A stretch of DNA of 64,000 nucleotides from an uncultured Lachnospiraceae bacterium (GCA_945919075.1 CAMEIX010000009.1:49958-113957); one strand, 5' to 3'; counted from the stretch's first letter, positions 55,710 through 63,708 are shown. Made by a program: numbers and translations. The notes: generated by a model not told the origin, from the sequence alone.

Positions 55710-56837
55710 ATGCCGGTTTATAAGGATGAGAAACGTAACACCTGGTATTGCAAATGCAATTACAGGGATTGGCTTGGTGAGAGTAAGTCCAAGATGAAAC
55801 GAGGATTCGCCACCAAGAAGGAGGCATTGGAGTGGGAGCGTGAATTCCTACAGAGACAGAGTTCCAGTATGGATATGAAGCTTTCTTCCTTTGTGGATGT
55901 GTATTTTGATGATAAGGCACCGAGACTAAAGGAACGGTCCATTATGACGAAGCGGACTCTGATAGAAACGAAAATCCTGCCATACTTTGGAGATAAGCAG
56001 ATGAATGATATTACTGCAGTGGATATCATCAAATGGCAGAATGCACTTTTGAATCAGGAGTATAAGCCAACATATCTTCGGATGATACAGAATCAGCTCA
56101 CTGCATTATTTAATCATGCGGAGCGGTTTTATGACCTGAAAGATAATCCTTGCAAGAAAGTGGATAAGATGGGACGGGCAAATGCCAAAGAACTGAATTT
56201 CTGGACGAAGGATGAGTTTGAGGTGTTTATACAGTGTTTTACGGAAGAGGAAGAGATGTATCGTATTATATTCCTGATGTTATTCTGGTTAGGTTGTAGG
56301 GTGGGAGAATTATTAGCACTCACTGAATCTGATATTGATTTGGAGGGTGGTACAGTAAGTATCTCTAAGACTTATTTCAGAAGAAATAAGACGGATTATA
56401 TCACTGCACCGAAAACGGAAAGTTCTAATCGTAAGATTACCATTCCGCAGTTTTTGCAGGATGAAATAAAACAGTTTTTGGACAGGCAGTATGAATTGAT
56501 GCCGGAGGAGAGAATCTTTCCGATAACTGACAGGGCGATACAGAAGAAGATGAAGCAGAAAACGGAGCAGGCGAAGTTAAAGCCAATTCGTGTTCATGAC
56601 CTACGACATTCGCACATAGCTTTGCTCATCGAGAAAGGGATGCAGCCATTGGTTATCGCACAGAGAGTCGGACATGATTCTGTAAATACTACTATGAATA
56701 TCTACGGGCACCTTTACCCGAACAAGCAGAAGCAGGTGGCAGATTTGCTCAATGCGGAAGCAACCGGGGAACTGAAAAACAATCTGGTGGACATGGAGAC
56801 GGAGAAGCGTTTCAGAAGGGCAGGTGGATGGTCGTGA
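55710..56837 (+). CDS. int: Tyrosine recombinase (integrase)
   Basis: 375 residues from the ATG at 55710 (MPVYKDEKRNTWYCKCNY); an ATG two codons earlier and one at 55641 are also in frame, but AGAGAGGT sits just before 55704-55710. AP2-like N-terminal arm-binding domain (WYCKCNYRDWLGESKSKMKR), SAM-like core-binding domain (KLSSFVDVYFDDKAPRLKER) and catalytic domain with Arg197, His296, Arg299 (HDLRHSHIALL), His322 (GHDSVN) and Tyr332 (NIYGHLYP). It resembles Tn916/phage-type integrases of Firmicutes and should catalyse insertion into tuf. Confidence 0.95.
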   Translation: MPVYKDEKRNTWYCKCNYRDWLGESKSKMKRGFATKKEALEWEREFLQRQSSSMDMKLSSFVDVYFDDKAPRLKERSIMTKRTLIETKILPYFGDKQMNDITAVDIIKWQNALLNQEYKPTYLRMIQNQLTALFNHAERFYDLKDNPCKKVDKMGRANAKELNFWTKDEFEVFIQCFTEEEEMYRIIFLMLFWLGCRVGELLALTESDIDLEGGTVSISKTYFRRNKTDYITAPKTESSNRKITIPQFLQDEIKQFLDRQYELMPEERIFPITDRAIQKKMKQKTEQAKLKPIRVHDLRHSHIALLIEKGMQPLVIAQRVGHDSVNTTMNIYGHLYPNKQKQVADLLNAEATGELKNNLVDMETEKRFRRAGGWS

Positions 56838-57076
56838 GATTGGTGAGAGGATTTTACAACGAACAGAATAATACTGTAAATGTTATTCACTATGATGATA
56901 ATACCATTATTAGTCTGGACTGTGGGAAGTGGGAGCAAGGTCTTCGGACCACTCCTAATTCTCAGGGCAAGATGGATGCACTGGCTATTGATGATCCGAT
57001 AGAGTATGTAAGATTAATGCTTACTGGGGAAATGCAAGTGTGGCTGGATGCATTGGACGATTGCTCGGTATGGTGA
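56828..57076 (+). CDS. DUF6061-like small protein
   Basis: 82 residues, overlapping the end of int by 10 nt. GFYNEQNNTVNVIHYDDNTI and DDPIEYVRLMLTGEMQVWLD resemble DUF6061, a family of short acidic proteins found near plasmid and transposon genes in Firmicutes; function unknown. No strong ribosome site, so expression may depend on coupling with int. Confidence 0.6.
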   Translation: MVVRLVRGFYNEQNNTVNVIHYDDNTIISLDCGKWEQGLRTTPNSQGKMDALAIDDPIEYVRLMLTGEMQVWLDALDDCSVW

Positions 57077-57267
57077 GTCACAATGTGGAGCACTTTTCGA
57101 AAAGGTGCGTCAAAAAGTGGAGTACTTTTTGGAAAAGGGAGACGAAAGTGACGCACCTGTCGGATGGAGTACTTTCATAGGTGAGTCACAATGTGGAGCA
57201 CTTTTCAAAAAGGTGCGTCAAAAAGTGGAGTACTTTTTGAAAAAGGGAGACGAAAGTGACGCACCTG
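57072..57267. repeat. Two 88-bp direct repeats with nested inverted repeats
   Basis: Copies at 57072-57159 and 57180-57267 differ by a few bases and are separated by 20 bp. In each copy AGGTGCGTC pairs with GACGCACCT (57103-57111 with 57150-57158 in copy 1), enclosing AAAAAGT/ACTTTTT (57112-57130). An alternative hairpin GCACTTTTC/GAAAAGGTGC would exclude the outer stem. Located between int and the relaxase gene: candidate relaxosome or replication-type binding sites. Confidence 0.85.
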
Positions 57268-57514
57268 CTGATAGAGAATTTCTCGGGTTGATGCAGAGAT
57301 AAGAAATTTTCCTAAAGGTTGCATCAACATACAGATGCGAATACCGGATGATGGCATCAAAATTTAGGTTAGTGCTGGTAGGAGCAGATGTATTCGAGAT
57401 CAAGCGACAAAACGCTTGCCCCGTTTGTGTTTGGGGTTTACCCCAAACCAATAAGGGGACATTACTTTAGGGAAGAGAAGATGATGGGGAACCCAAAGAA
57501 AGGAGGACTGCGAC
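57268..57514. other. Candidate origin of transfer (oriT)
   Basis: Upstream of the relaxase gene lie CAAGCG/CGCTTG (57401-57418) and a perfect hairpin GTTTGGGG-TTTA-CCCCAAAC (57429-57448), followed by CAATAAGGGGACATTAC. An inverted repeat next to a unique G-rich sequence just before a mob gene is the normal layout of MobV-type oriTs. The nick site cannot be assigned by eye. Confidence 0.55.
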
Positions 57515-57607
57515 ATGAGCAGAGAATTATTAAGGAAGATGTTAATCAAGCAAAACACGGATAAGAAGAGAGGGATTGGATGGCGAATACGAAAAAGAAG
57601 ACCATAA
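57515..57607 (+). CDS. Short ORF overlapping the relaxase start
   Basis: 30 codons, ATG at 57515 with AAAGGAGG 8 nt upstream, the best ribosome site in this stretch. The product is basic (MSRELLRKMLIKQNTDKK at its N terminus). It overlaps the relaxase start in another frame and stops 25 nt inside it, suggesting translational coupling. No homology recognised. Confidence 0.45.
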   Translation: MSRELLRKMLIKQNTDKKRGIGWRIRKRRP

Positions 57608-58992
57608 GTGGTGCCATGTATAGCAAGCCGAATCTGGAGCATAATCTCAGAGAGCATATTCCACCAAACTCTGTAGAGGAACGGCGATATCTGAACCTGG
57701 TGTATACAAAGGATGAGGATATTACTCTGGAACAGGTTTATGATAAGCTGTTTGCCGCATCTTATCAGGAATGGCGGGAGAAGGAAATTAAGAAGGGCAG
57801 AGGAAAGAGATTTCCGAAAACTTATTATGAAAAGATAAAGCAGGATAAGCAGAAGCATCTAACTTATGAGATTATCTGGCAGATTGGCGATATGCGGGAT
57901 ACCGGATTTAATCTGAATCTGGAGGATGCAGATAAGGCTCAGGCATTGCTGGATGACTTTGCAATATATCTTTTGGAGCTACCGGAGGTATGTGTGGTAA
58001 CGCAGAAGGAACTGGATGATCCGGAGTGGAAGCCACCTTTTGATGCAGGACTGGTAGTGCATCATATGACATATCATGGGGATGAAAATTCTCCCCATAT
58101 TCATATGACATATATTCCGTATACAACACATTCCAAAAGCGGAGCACCTGTCCAGAATGTATTTTCACAGATGTTTGAAGACATCGGATACCCTACTACC
58201 ATGAGACAGGCAACCACGGAAAGCGGTGAATTGGTGTGGCAGACGGACAAGAACGGAAACCAGGTACCGCAGATGAAGCGTAACAAGCATGGTGGCGTGG
58301 ATTGGGTGGAAACCCAGAAGATGGTTTTGCAGAAGATGATGATGGAAAGGCTTGGCTGGGACAGATTATATAAAGGTTCTAATCCGAGGGGCAATATGGA
58401 ATTGTCGGATTACCGCAGGGAGAGAGCGGCAGAGGCGGCAAAGGAAGCAGAACTTGAATTGGAAGCTGTTATGGATAAGGTTGTATCTGGACAGGAAGCG
58501 CTTAAAGTACAGACGGAACAGTTGGAGACATTGGCATCAAACCTGCAAAAAGGTTACGAAGCGGAAGAACGGCTAACCACCAAGATTGCCGACAAATATG
58601 CAAAACTAGAGAAGGTGGAGCAGGATTTAACGGATAAGACAAATGAGGTGGAGAGGCAGGTTCAGAAACTTGATATGTTGCAGGAAGATGCAGACAAGGC
58701 TGAGAAAAGGGCTGTGCTGGCAGAGCAGATTTATGATTATTTCAAAGATACTCCGGCAAGTGAAAGAGAGCATGAGTATTTTGAGAGAATTATGGATTTG
58801 ACCTATGAAAATGGAAACCTGAAGGCTGAGAACCAGGAATTGAAGCGGGAGAATTCGAGACTTCGGGAGAAGCTGGAAAAGGCATATGATTTCATGAGGC
58901 AGTTTACAATCGGCGGAATGAATATGTTGGAGAAGTTTTTGCGGAGCATTGGGGAATGGGTGCAGCAGAAGGTGGCTGGATTGAGTAGGTAG
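57580..58992 (+). CDS. mob: MobV-family relaxase (plasmid recombination/mobilization protein)
   Basis: 470 residues. The MobV motif HxDExxPHxH is present as HGDENSPHIH (residues 166-175), with HHMTY before it and MTYIPYT after. N-terminal KPNLEHNLREHIPPNSVEER fits the family. Residues ~275-445 are a long coiled coil (AEAAKEAELELEAVMDKVV, LEKVEQDLTDKTNEVERQVQ), typical of Mob/Pre tails. It nicks DNA at oriT and leads the strand into a host conjugation channel. No coupling protein or T4SS is encoded here, so the element is mobilizable, not self-transmissible. Confidence 0.9.
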   Translation: MANTKKKTISGAMYSKPNLEHNLREHIPPNSVEERRYLNLVYTKDEDITLEQVYDKLFAASYQEWREKEIKKGRGKRFPKTYYEKIKQDKQKHLTYEIIWQIGDMRDTGFNLNLEDADKAQALLDDFAIYLLELPEVCVVTQKELDDPEWKPPFDAGLVVHHMTYHGDENSPHIHMTYIPYTTHSKSGAPVQNVFSQMFEDIGYPTTMRQATTESGELVWQTDKNGNQVPQMKRNKHGGVDWVETQKMVLQKMMMERLGWDRLYKGSNPRGNMELSDYRRERAAEAAKEAELELEAVMDKVVSGQEALKVQTEQLETLASNLQKGYEAEERLTTKIADKYAKLEKVEQDLTDKTNEVERQVQKLDMLQEDADKAEKRAVLAEQIYDYFKDTPASEREHEYFERIMDLTYENGNLKAENQELKRENSRLREKLEKAYDFMRQFTIGGMNMLEKFLRSIGEWVQQKVAGLSR

Positions 58993-58999
58993 TGATAAG

Positions 59000-59023
59000 G
59001 GAGGTGCGAGAGCGCCTCCTTTT
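59000..59023 (+). terminator. Terminator of the relaxase gene
   Basis: GGAGGTGC (59000-59007), loop GAGA, GCGCCTCC (59012-59019), then TTTT. Confidence 0.88.
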
Positions 59024-59100
59024 ACTATGCGTGAGTGGGTATGTCGGAAAAACGGGTTGGAAAGGAAATTTTGTGTTGGAAATATTGACAGGGATAATGA

Positions 59101-59244
59101 ATGTATGTTGGAAAAGTGAGTCGGGTAGAAGAGGCAGAAAGTATGTCGGAAATGTGGAGTGTTTTTGGGGCGTGGGGTGTCGTAGAAAACTACATGAACT
59201 ACTTTGAAGAAGGTAAGGTGGATGAAAAAGATGAATATGCTTAA
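59101..59244 (+). CDS. Possible small protein (47 codons)
   Basis: Frame MYVGKVSRVEEAESMSEMWS... with an acidic tail (FEEGKVDEKDEYA). The region before it (59035-59150) repeats TGTCGGAAA/TGTTGGAAA several times. The ribosome site is weak (CAGGGATAATG). Composition looks coding, but no family is recognised. Confidence 0.35.
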   Translation: MYVGKVSRVEEAESMSEMWSVFGAWGVVENYMNYFEEGKVDEKDEYA

Positions 59245-59304
59245 TGCAAACGTTGATTTTATCAATGAAAACATTTATAATATTATCATTAGGAGGATTG
59301 TGTT

Positions 59305-59514
59305 ATGACAATATCTGAACAAATTAAAGTTTTGTGCGTTAGATGTAATATGAGTGAGGCTGAACTGGCACGAAGATTAGGTAAATCTCCCCAAAGTTTT
59401 AATGCAAAGATGAAGAGAGGGAGTTTTACTATTGATGATCTAAATGAAATTGCAGAAGTAGTTGGTGTTGAATTTAAGCGGAATTTTATATTAACGAACG
59501 GAGAAGAAATATAA
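59305..59514 (+). CDS. Small XRE-type HTH protein
   Basis: 69 residues after AGGAGG. SEQIKVLCVRCNMSEAELAR, then RLGKSPQSFNAKMKRGSFTI: a single HTH domain and nothing more. Such one-domain regulators are common in mobile elements of Clostridia. Its targets are not evident. Confidence 0.8.
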   Translation: MTISEQIKVLCVRCNMSEAELARRLGKSPQSFNAKMKRGSFTIDDLNEIAEVVGVEFKRNFILTNGEEI

Positions 59515-59634
59515 TGAAGACGAAAGAGTTTAGATTAAAAATCCCTATAAAATGGAATTGTTAATACGCGTTGCTTGTGGCAATGCGGCTTTATTTGGTA
59601 TGATTCGATTAACAAAAGTAAGGAGGAACATAGC

Positions 59635-60054
59635 ATGTTCAGTGACAATTTGAAAACAATGAGAAAAGAAAAAGGATTTTCTCAGGAACAGTTAGCGACT
59701 CGTTTAAATGTTGTTAGACAAACCATATCAAAATGGGAAAAGGGACTTTCTGTTCCAGATGCAGAGTTATTAATACAATTAGCAGAAGTGTTAGATGTAG
59801 AGGTTAGTGATTTGCTGGGAGAGAAAATAGAAATTTCGGAAGGTCAAAGCAAAACAGATGCTCTTGCATTGGAACTTGCAAAACTTAACGAACTGCTGGT
59901 TGTATATGGTAATAAATTAACTGCGCTAAAAAAGAAGGCAGTGATTGCTATAGCTGTAATTTTATTTGTTATCTTTGTGTGTGCTATATTTGGTCCTTGG
60001 ACAGATATGTGGCAAGAATTCGGAAAAAATATTTATCACATGTTTAATGATTAA
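59635..60054 (+). CDS. HTH regulator with C-terminal membrane helix
   Basis: 139 residues from the ATG at 59635, 8 nt after AAGGAGGAA; the in-frame ATG at 59575 has no site. XRE HTH (LKTMRKEKGFSQEQLATRLN, VVRQTISKWEKGLSVPD; residues ~5-45), DLLGEKIE, a short coiled coil and one membrane helix (AVIAIAVILFVIFVCAIFG) near residues 100-120. Membrane-tethered XRE proteins of this kind occur widely in Firmicutes, often beside transport or stress genes; the role here is unknown. Confidence 0.82.
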   Translation: MFSDNLKTMRKEKGFSQEQLATRLNVVRQTISKWEKGLSVPDAELLIQLAEVLDVEVSDLLGEKIEISEGQSKTDALALELAKLNELLVVYGNKLTALKKKAVIAIAVILFVIFVCAIFGPWTDMWQEFGKNIYHMFND

Positions 60055-60101
60055 CCGATTATTTTGATTTCTTGCTTTAGGTATTTTGCTCTGAAATAGA
60101 T

Positions 60102-60165
60102 ATGTAAAAGACCTTTTACATAGGGATTTTTGTGAGCTTTTGGGTAAATGTAAAAGACCTTTGAT
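60102..60165. promoter_or_regulatory. Palindrome and half-site, candidate operator
   Basis: ATGTAAAA-GACC-TTTTACAT (60102-60121) is a perfect palindrome; ATGTAAAAGACCTTTGAT (60148-60165) repeats most of it. Both lie between two XRE genes and upstream of the second. Confidence 0.55.
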
Positions 60166-60237
60166 AGAAAAATCTGAAGGACTGTCATAGTATGGACTCA
60201 GATTGAGAGAGGCCATATTATGAAAGGAGGATTTAGC

Positions 60238-60810
60238 ATGGAGTTACATGCACAAATTAAAAAGTATCGGGCAAATATGAAATTATCGCAGGAGGAGTTG
60301 GCAGACAGAGTATTTGTTACCAGACAGACTATATCGAACTGGGAAAATGGAAAGAGTTATCCAGACATTAATAGTCTGCTCCTTTTGAGCCAGGTATTTG
60401 ACATCTCTCTTGATCAATTAATAAAAGGAGATATTGATGCAATGAGAGAAGAAATTAAAGAAGCAGATATTATGGAGTTTAATCACTACGGAAGGGTGTA
60501 TGCAATATTACTTGGCATAGGAATTCTATCTTTTGTGCCACTGGCTAAATTCTTTGGAGTACCCGGACTTATTGTTTCTATTTGTATAATAGTGATTGCT
60601 TGCGCATATGCAGTAAAACTTGAAAAATTCTATAAGAAGCACAATATTCGAACTTATAAAGAAATTGTTGCTTTTTCAGAAGGAAAGCGATTGGATGAAC
60701 TGGATAAGGTGAGGGAAGATGCAAAACTCCCCTATCAAAAGTTTTTAATGGGGCTACTTGGAGCTGGTGTGGCAATTTTGGTTTTTGTGCTTTTAGAGTT
60801 GTTGATATAA
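60238..60810 (+). CDS. HTH regulator with membrane segments
   Basis: 190 residues from the ATG at 60238, 7-8 nt after AAAGGAGG (the ATG at 60220 overlaps that site). XRE HTH (IKKYRANMKLSQEELADRVF, VTRQTISNWENGKSYPD), FDISLDQLIKGD, then three hydrophobic helices (YAILLGIGILSFVPLAKFFG; LIVSICIIVIACAYAVKL; FLMGLLGAGVAILVFVLLEL). It resembles the HTH-plus-membrane regulators often found beside ABC or defence genes. Same architecture as the gene at 59635 but more membrane segments. Confidence 0.82.
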   Translation: MELHAQIKKYRANMKLSQEELADRVFVTRQTISNWENGKSYPDINSLLLLSQVFDISLDQLIKGDIDAMREEIKEADIMEFNHYGRVYAILLGIGILSFVPLAKFFGVPGLIVSICIIVIACAYAVKLEKFYKKHNIRTYKEIVAFSEGKRLDELDKVREDAKLPYQKFLMGLLGAGVAILVFVLLELLI

Positions 60811-60859
60811 CTCTATCATGGAAACTTAAATATAAGCTGAAATTCCTTATTATATGGGA
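60802..60859. repeat. Imperfect copy of the post-tuf segment
   Basis: TTGATATA, TATCATGGAAACTTA and AATTCCTTATTATATGGGA at 60802-60859 match 54339-54393 (TTGATATA, TATCATAGAAACTTA, AATTCCTCATGATATGAGGA) at roughly four bases in five by eye. In the left copy this is the terminator region after tuf; the internal copy has lost the 3' arm of the hairpin. Confidence 0.55.
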
Positions 60860-60935
60860 TGAAGTATAAGTATGAATAAAGACTTAATTGCAGGGAAAAG
60901 GTAACAGCCGTCATTTGGGGGAAAGGAGAGATTCA

Positions 60936-61250
60936 ATGTATCACCCAATCGACCAACAACGTACCGGACAAAAATTGAAAATTATGATAAAACTGGCAGG
61001 ATACGATGTAAAGTATATCCAAGACTACCTGAACCTATCCTGTCCACAGCCTATATACCGTTGGTTTAAAGGGCAAATTCTTCCCTCCGTAGAGAAACTA
61101 TGTGCCTTGAGTAATTTGCTTGATGTACATATGGAAGAACTTCTGGTTTTACAGGGACAGCCCATGAATATAGGCTTGTATAAGGTGGCGCAAGAGCCTT
61201 GGACTAAGTGTTATTTGTGCTATGCCCAGCACTTGCAGAATGTAGCGTAA
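60936..61250 (+). CDS. XRE-like HTH regulator
   Basis: 104 residues from the ATG at 60936, 6 nt after AAAGGAGAG; an earlier in-frame ATG at 60888 lacks a site. GQKLKIMIKLAGYDVKYIQD, YLNLSCPQPIYRWFKGQILP and SNLLDVHMEELLVL form an HTH of the type seen in mobile elements of Clostridia. The tail (CYLCYAQHLQ) contains a CxxC. A TTGGAC-TATAC-GTCCAA inverted repeat (61256-61272) follows the stop. Confidence 0.75.
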   Translation: MYHPIDQQRTGQKLKIMIKLAGYDVKYIQDYLNLSCPQPIYRWFKGQILPSVEKLCALSNLLDVHMEELLVLQGQPMNIGLYKVAQEPWTKCYLCYAQHLQNVA

Positions 61251-61367
61251 ATATTTTGGACTATACGTCCAATGACAAATGATTGATAGTGAGATATCCT
61301 TTTATCAGAACCAAAGAGTGGTACGGATAAGAGGATATTTTCTGTTAGGAAGAAAGGAAGGATAGTT

Positions 61368-61931
61368 GTGGGAACTAATTATTATTTTATGAGCCGGAAT
61401 AAGGAATTGATGCAGACTTGTTTTGCTGAGAAATCGGAGTGGGGTGTGCTTGGAGAGGAGTACACTATCGTAGATGAGCCATATCTTGGATATCGGTGTC
61501 ATCTAAATAAATTAAGTTGCGGTTGGCGCCCGTTGTTTCAGAAGCATAAAATGTTTGATAGTTTTCAGAAGCTTGAGATGTTTTACCGGGAGCATCAAAC
61601 GGATTTGGAGATTTACGATGAATACAAGAGGCAGTATTCGTGGGAAGAATATTTTGAGACGGTTTATGAGCATAGCCAGTGCAGGCTTGAACCTGTGAAG
61701 TGGATATCTGAAGTGAACCCTATGTGTCCGGATAAAAACCTTCACTTGCGTACGGTTGGATGTAGTGAAGAAGAGGCGGAGCTTTATGTTCCGTTTAATC
61801 ACCTTGAGTATGAGCAGACATTGAAGAAAGCAAGGCGGAAATTTGGGGTATATGAGCGAGAGTTTGGGAAAATGAAGTATTGGAATGATCCAGATTACTT
61901 GTTTGACTGGACGGAAGGGGAGTTTATGTAG
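61368..61931 (+). CDS. Conserved mobile-element protein of unknown function
   Basis: 187 residues starting at GTG (61368) after GGAAGGAT. The N terminus MGTNYYFMSRNKELMQ is a pattern met in phage and plasmid small proteins. Rich in aromatic residues and Trp (GWRPLF, YSWEEYFETVYEH), with no membrane segment or known motif. Sits before the Abi gene but separated from it by 250 nt. Confidence 0.6.
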   Translation: MGTNYYFMSRNKELMQTCFAEKSEWGVLGEEYTIVDEPYLGYRCHLNKLSCGWRPLFQKHKMFDSFQKLEMFYREHQTDLEIYDEYKRQYSWEEYFETVYEHSQCRLEPVKWISEVNPMCPDKNLHLRTVGCSEEEAELYVPFNHLEYEQTLKKARRKFGVYEREFGKMKYWNDPDYLFDWTEGEFM

Positions 61932-62182
61932 GCTGTTTCTCAAAAATGAATAACTAGCATTAATTCCGTAAATGTCATATGATAAAAAATTAGGTAAAAG
62001 TACATATGATTATAAATGATGTGTATTTTTACTTGAATAATTATTGAAGAAGCATTTGGTGAAACGGATAGAATTAAACAAAATTGACACTTATCTTTGA
62101 AATGTAGTGTTGACATTTCGCTGTAGTTACCTATAGAATTATCGTGAAGAACATATTGTATTGGTAAAGGAGTATGGGATAA
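61932..62182 (+). promoter_or_regulatory. Upstream region of the Abi gene with hairpins and promoter
   Basis: A long imperfect hairpin GTAAAAGTACATATGAT/ATGATGTGTATTTTTAC (about 61995-62033), GAAATG/CATTTC (about 62099-62118) and a promoter TTGACA (62110-62115), 16 nt, TATAGA (62132-62137). AAAGGAG precedes the ATG by 11 nt. No ORF. One of two places to look for an Abi-associated small RNA. Confidence 0.5.
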
Positions 62183-63157
62183 ATGCAGAAGAAACCTAAA
62201 AGTATAAATGCATTGATGGGATATATGCGAGATGTAAAAGGAATAAATATTAAAGGTAGTAATGATAAGAAAAAACTCAGATATATGGGCTATTTTCATG
62301 GATATAAAGGATACCGTTATCACAACAATCCTGCTAATACATATACCTTTAATTCTTTTGATGAAGTGCAGGCGATATATGATTTTGATATGGCAATGAA
62401 AACAATGTTTTATCCGGAGATAATGTTTTTGGAAACCACATTTAAAAATTATGTGTTGGAAGTGATTTTGGATGAAGTCAAAAGTAAAAGATTTGCAGAT
62501 ATTTATGCAAAATTACTTACGGATTATAAATCATTTCCTCTTGGGAGTAACGACTATAAGAAAGCAATTAATAAAAGAATGAATCTTAGGAATAAGGTTT
62601 ATAGTCTGATTTCTAGGGATTATGGCAAAAGATTTATTGTAAATCATTATTATGACAAAGATCAGCCGCTTCCAATTTGGGCAATATTTGAATTGATTAG
62701 TCTTGGCGAATTTGGTACGTTTGTTGATTGTCTGGAAACAACTGTAGGGAAAAAGGTATCTAAAAGCATTGGAATAAAGTCTTCATACGATAGGGACGGC
62801 AAATTGCTAGCGATAATTGTGTATGCATTGAAAGATTTGAGAAATGCAGTAGCACATAATAATACTGTTTTTGATGCTCGATTTAAGACTGGTAAAGTAA
62901 ATACACGAATAGCAAAATATATTAGTGCTGAAACTGGAATCGGTAATGTTACATTTGAATCTATTGTAGATTATGTAATTTTAATAAGCTTTATGATGAA
63001 ATTGTTAGAGTGTCCAAAGAAGAAAATAATAGCATTTGTCCGTATGTTTGAGAAAAGTTGTGAAGAACTGCGAGGTAAGGTTTCGACATCTATATTTAAT
63101 ACAATTGTATATACGGATACACGAAGCAAATTAAATTTGTTGAAGAAATATATATAA
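62183..63157 (+). CDS. Abi_2 (AbiD/AbiF-type) abortive infection HEPN protein
   Basis: 324 residues. RYMGYFHGYKGYRYH and FNSFDEVQAIYDFDMAMKTM match the N-terminal Abi_2 pattern; DKDQPLPIWAIFELISLGEF is the central signature. The HEPN RNase motif is DLRNAVAHNN with Arg220 and His225 (R-x4-H). The C terminus is helical. Abi_2 proteins stop phage growth by killing or arresting the cell, and AbiF members have been reported to act as toxins held by a non-coding RNA. It is the cargo closest to the right end of the element. The gene appears intact. Confidence 0.85.
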   Translation: MQKKPKSINALMGYMRDVKGINIKGSNDKKKLRYMGYFHGYKGYRYHNNPANTYTFNSFDEVQAIYDFDMAMKTMFYPEIMFLETTFKNYVLEVILDEVKSKRFADIYAKLLTDYKSFPLGSNDYKKAINKRMNLRNKVYSLISRDYGKRFIVNHYYDKDQPLPIWAIFELISLGEFGTFVDCLETTVGKKVSKSIGIKSSYDRDGKLLAIIVYALKDLRNAVAHNNTVFDARFKTGKVNTRIAKYISAETGIGNVTFESIVDYVILISFMMKLLECPKKKIIAFVRMFEKSCEELRGKVSTSIFNTIVYTDTRSKLNLLKKYI

Positions 63158-63172
63158 ATTTCGGCAGAACTA

Positions 63173-63272
63173 TTGCATAAAAGAATTCGATATGGCATAA
63201 TATATTACAGAATTGCGGCGGACGTCTGCGGACTATGCCTAAGGGAGTTGGATGCGTCCGGCTTCCTTTTTT
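63173..63272 (+). ncRNA. Candidate small RNA downstream of the Abi gene
   Basis: Promoter TTGCAT (63173-63178), 17 nt, CATAAT (63196-63201), 16 nt after the Abi stop. It is followed by ~65 nt containing the near-palindrome GCGGACGTCTGC and a terminator GGGAGTTGGA-TGCG-TCCGGCTTCC with T6 (63243-63272). No ORF. Alternatively the hairpin is simply the terminator of the Abi gene. Its own promoter and terminator beside a HEPN toxin make it a candidate RNA antitoxin. Confidence 0.45.
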
Positions 63273-63708
63273 AATGTGTAATTGTTTTAATCAAAGCTAT
63301 TACGGAATGTTTTAGACAGCGAATATAGCTACGTATCACACTCCTACAATGACACCTACACCTGATTCCTGGTTCGCTCATCAAATTCTATCTGCCATAA
63401 TCAAGTATCAAAAATAGTTCCTGGTTCGCCCATCCAGCCACTAATCAACGAAGGTCGAACGAATCATGGTAGATTTTGATTTACATTCCCTTTCGACCAT
63501 GCTATGATATCACCAAGGTGGACGAAAAAGTAGCGGCACTTTGAGGAAGATATCAAGGTGTGATACGCCGGAATTTGCCGGAAATCGTGATACTCCAGTG
63601 CTACATTTCCCCCGGAAAAAGTAAAAATAATAGGTAAAATATCCATAAAATGAGGTAAAAAACGGCAAAATCCGTAACAAATAAGTTTCTAAATACAACA
63701 CCATCCGA
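63273..63708. other. Right-end non-coding region of the element
   Basis: No gene. Direct repeat TTCCTGGTTCGC(T/C)CATC at 63366-63382 and 63418-63434; GGTCGAA/TTCGACC inverted repeat near 63450-63500; and GTGATAC at 63560-63566 and 63587-63593, the same 7-mer found twice near the left end (54599, 54610). Likely integrase arm-binding sites. Confidence 0.5.

Noticed and set aside
57072..57267. CRISPR array
   Set aside because: Only two copies, unit too long (88 bp), a single 20-bp gap and no cas genes.
57048..57302. 84-codon frame running through the 88-bp repeats
   Set aside because: The coding look comes from the repeated non-coding unit; the encoded protein is just the repeat translated twice, and no ribosome site is present.
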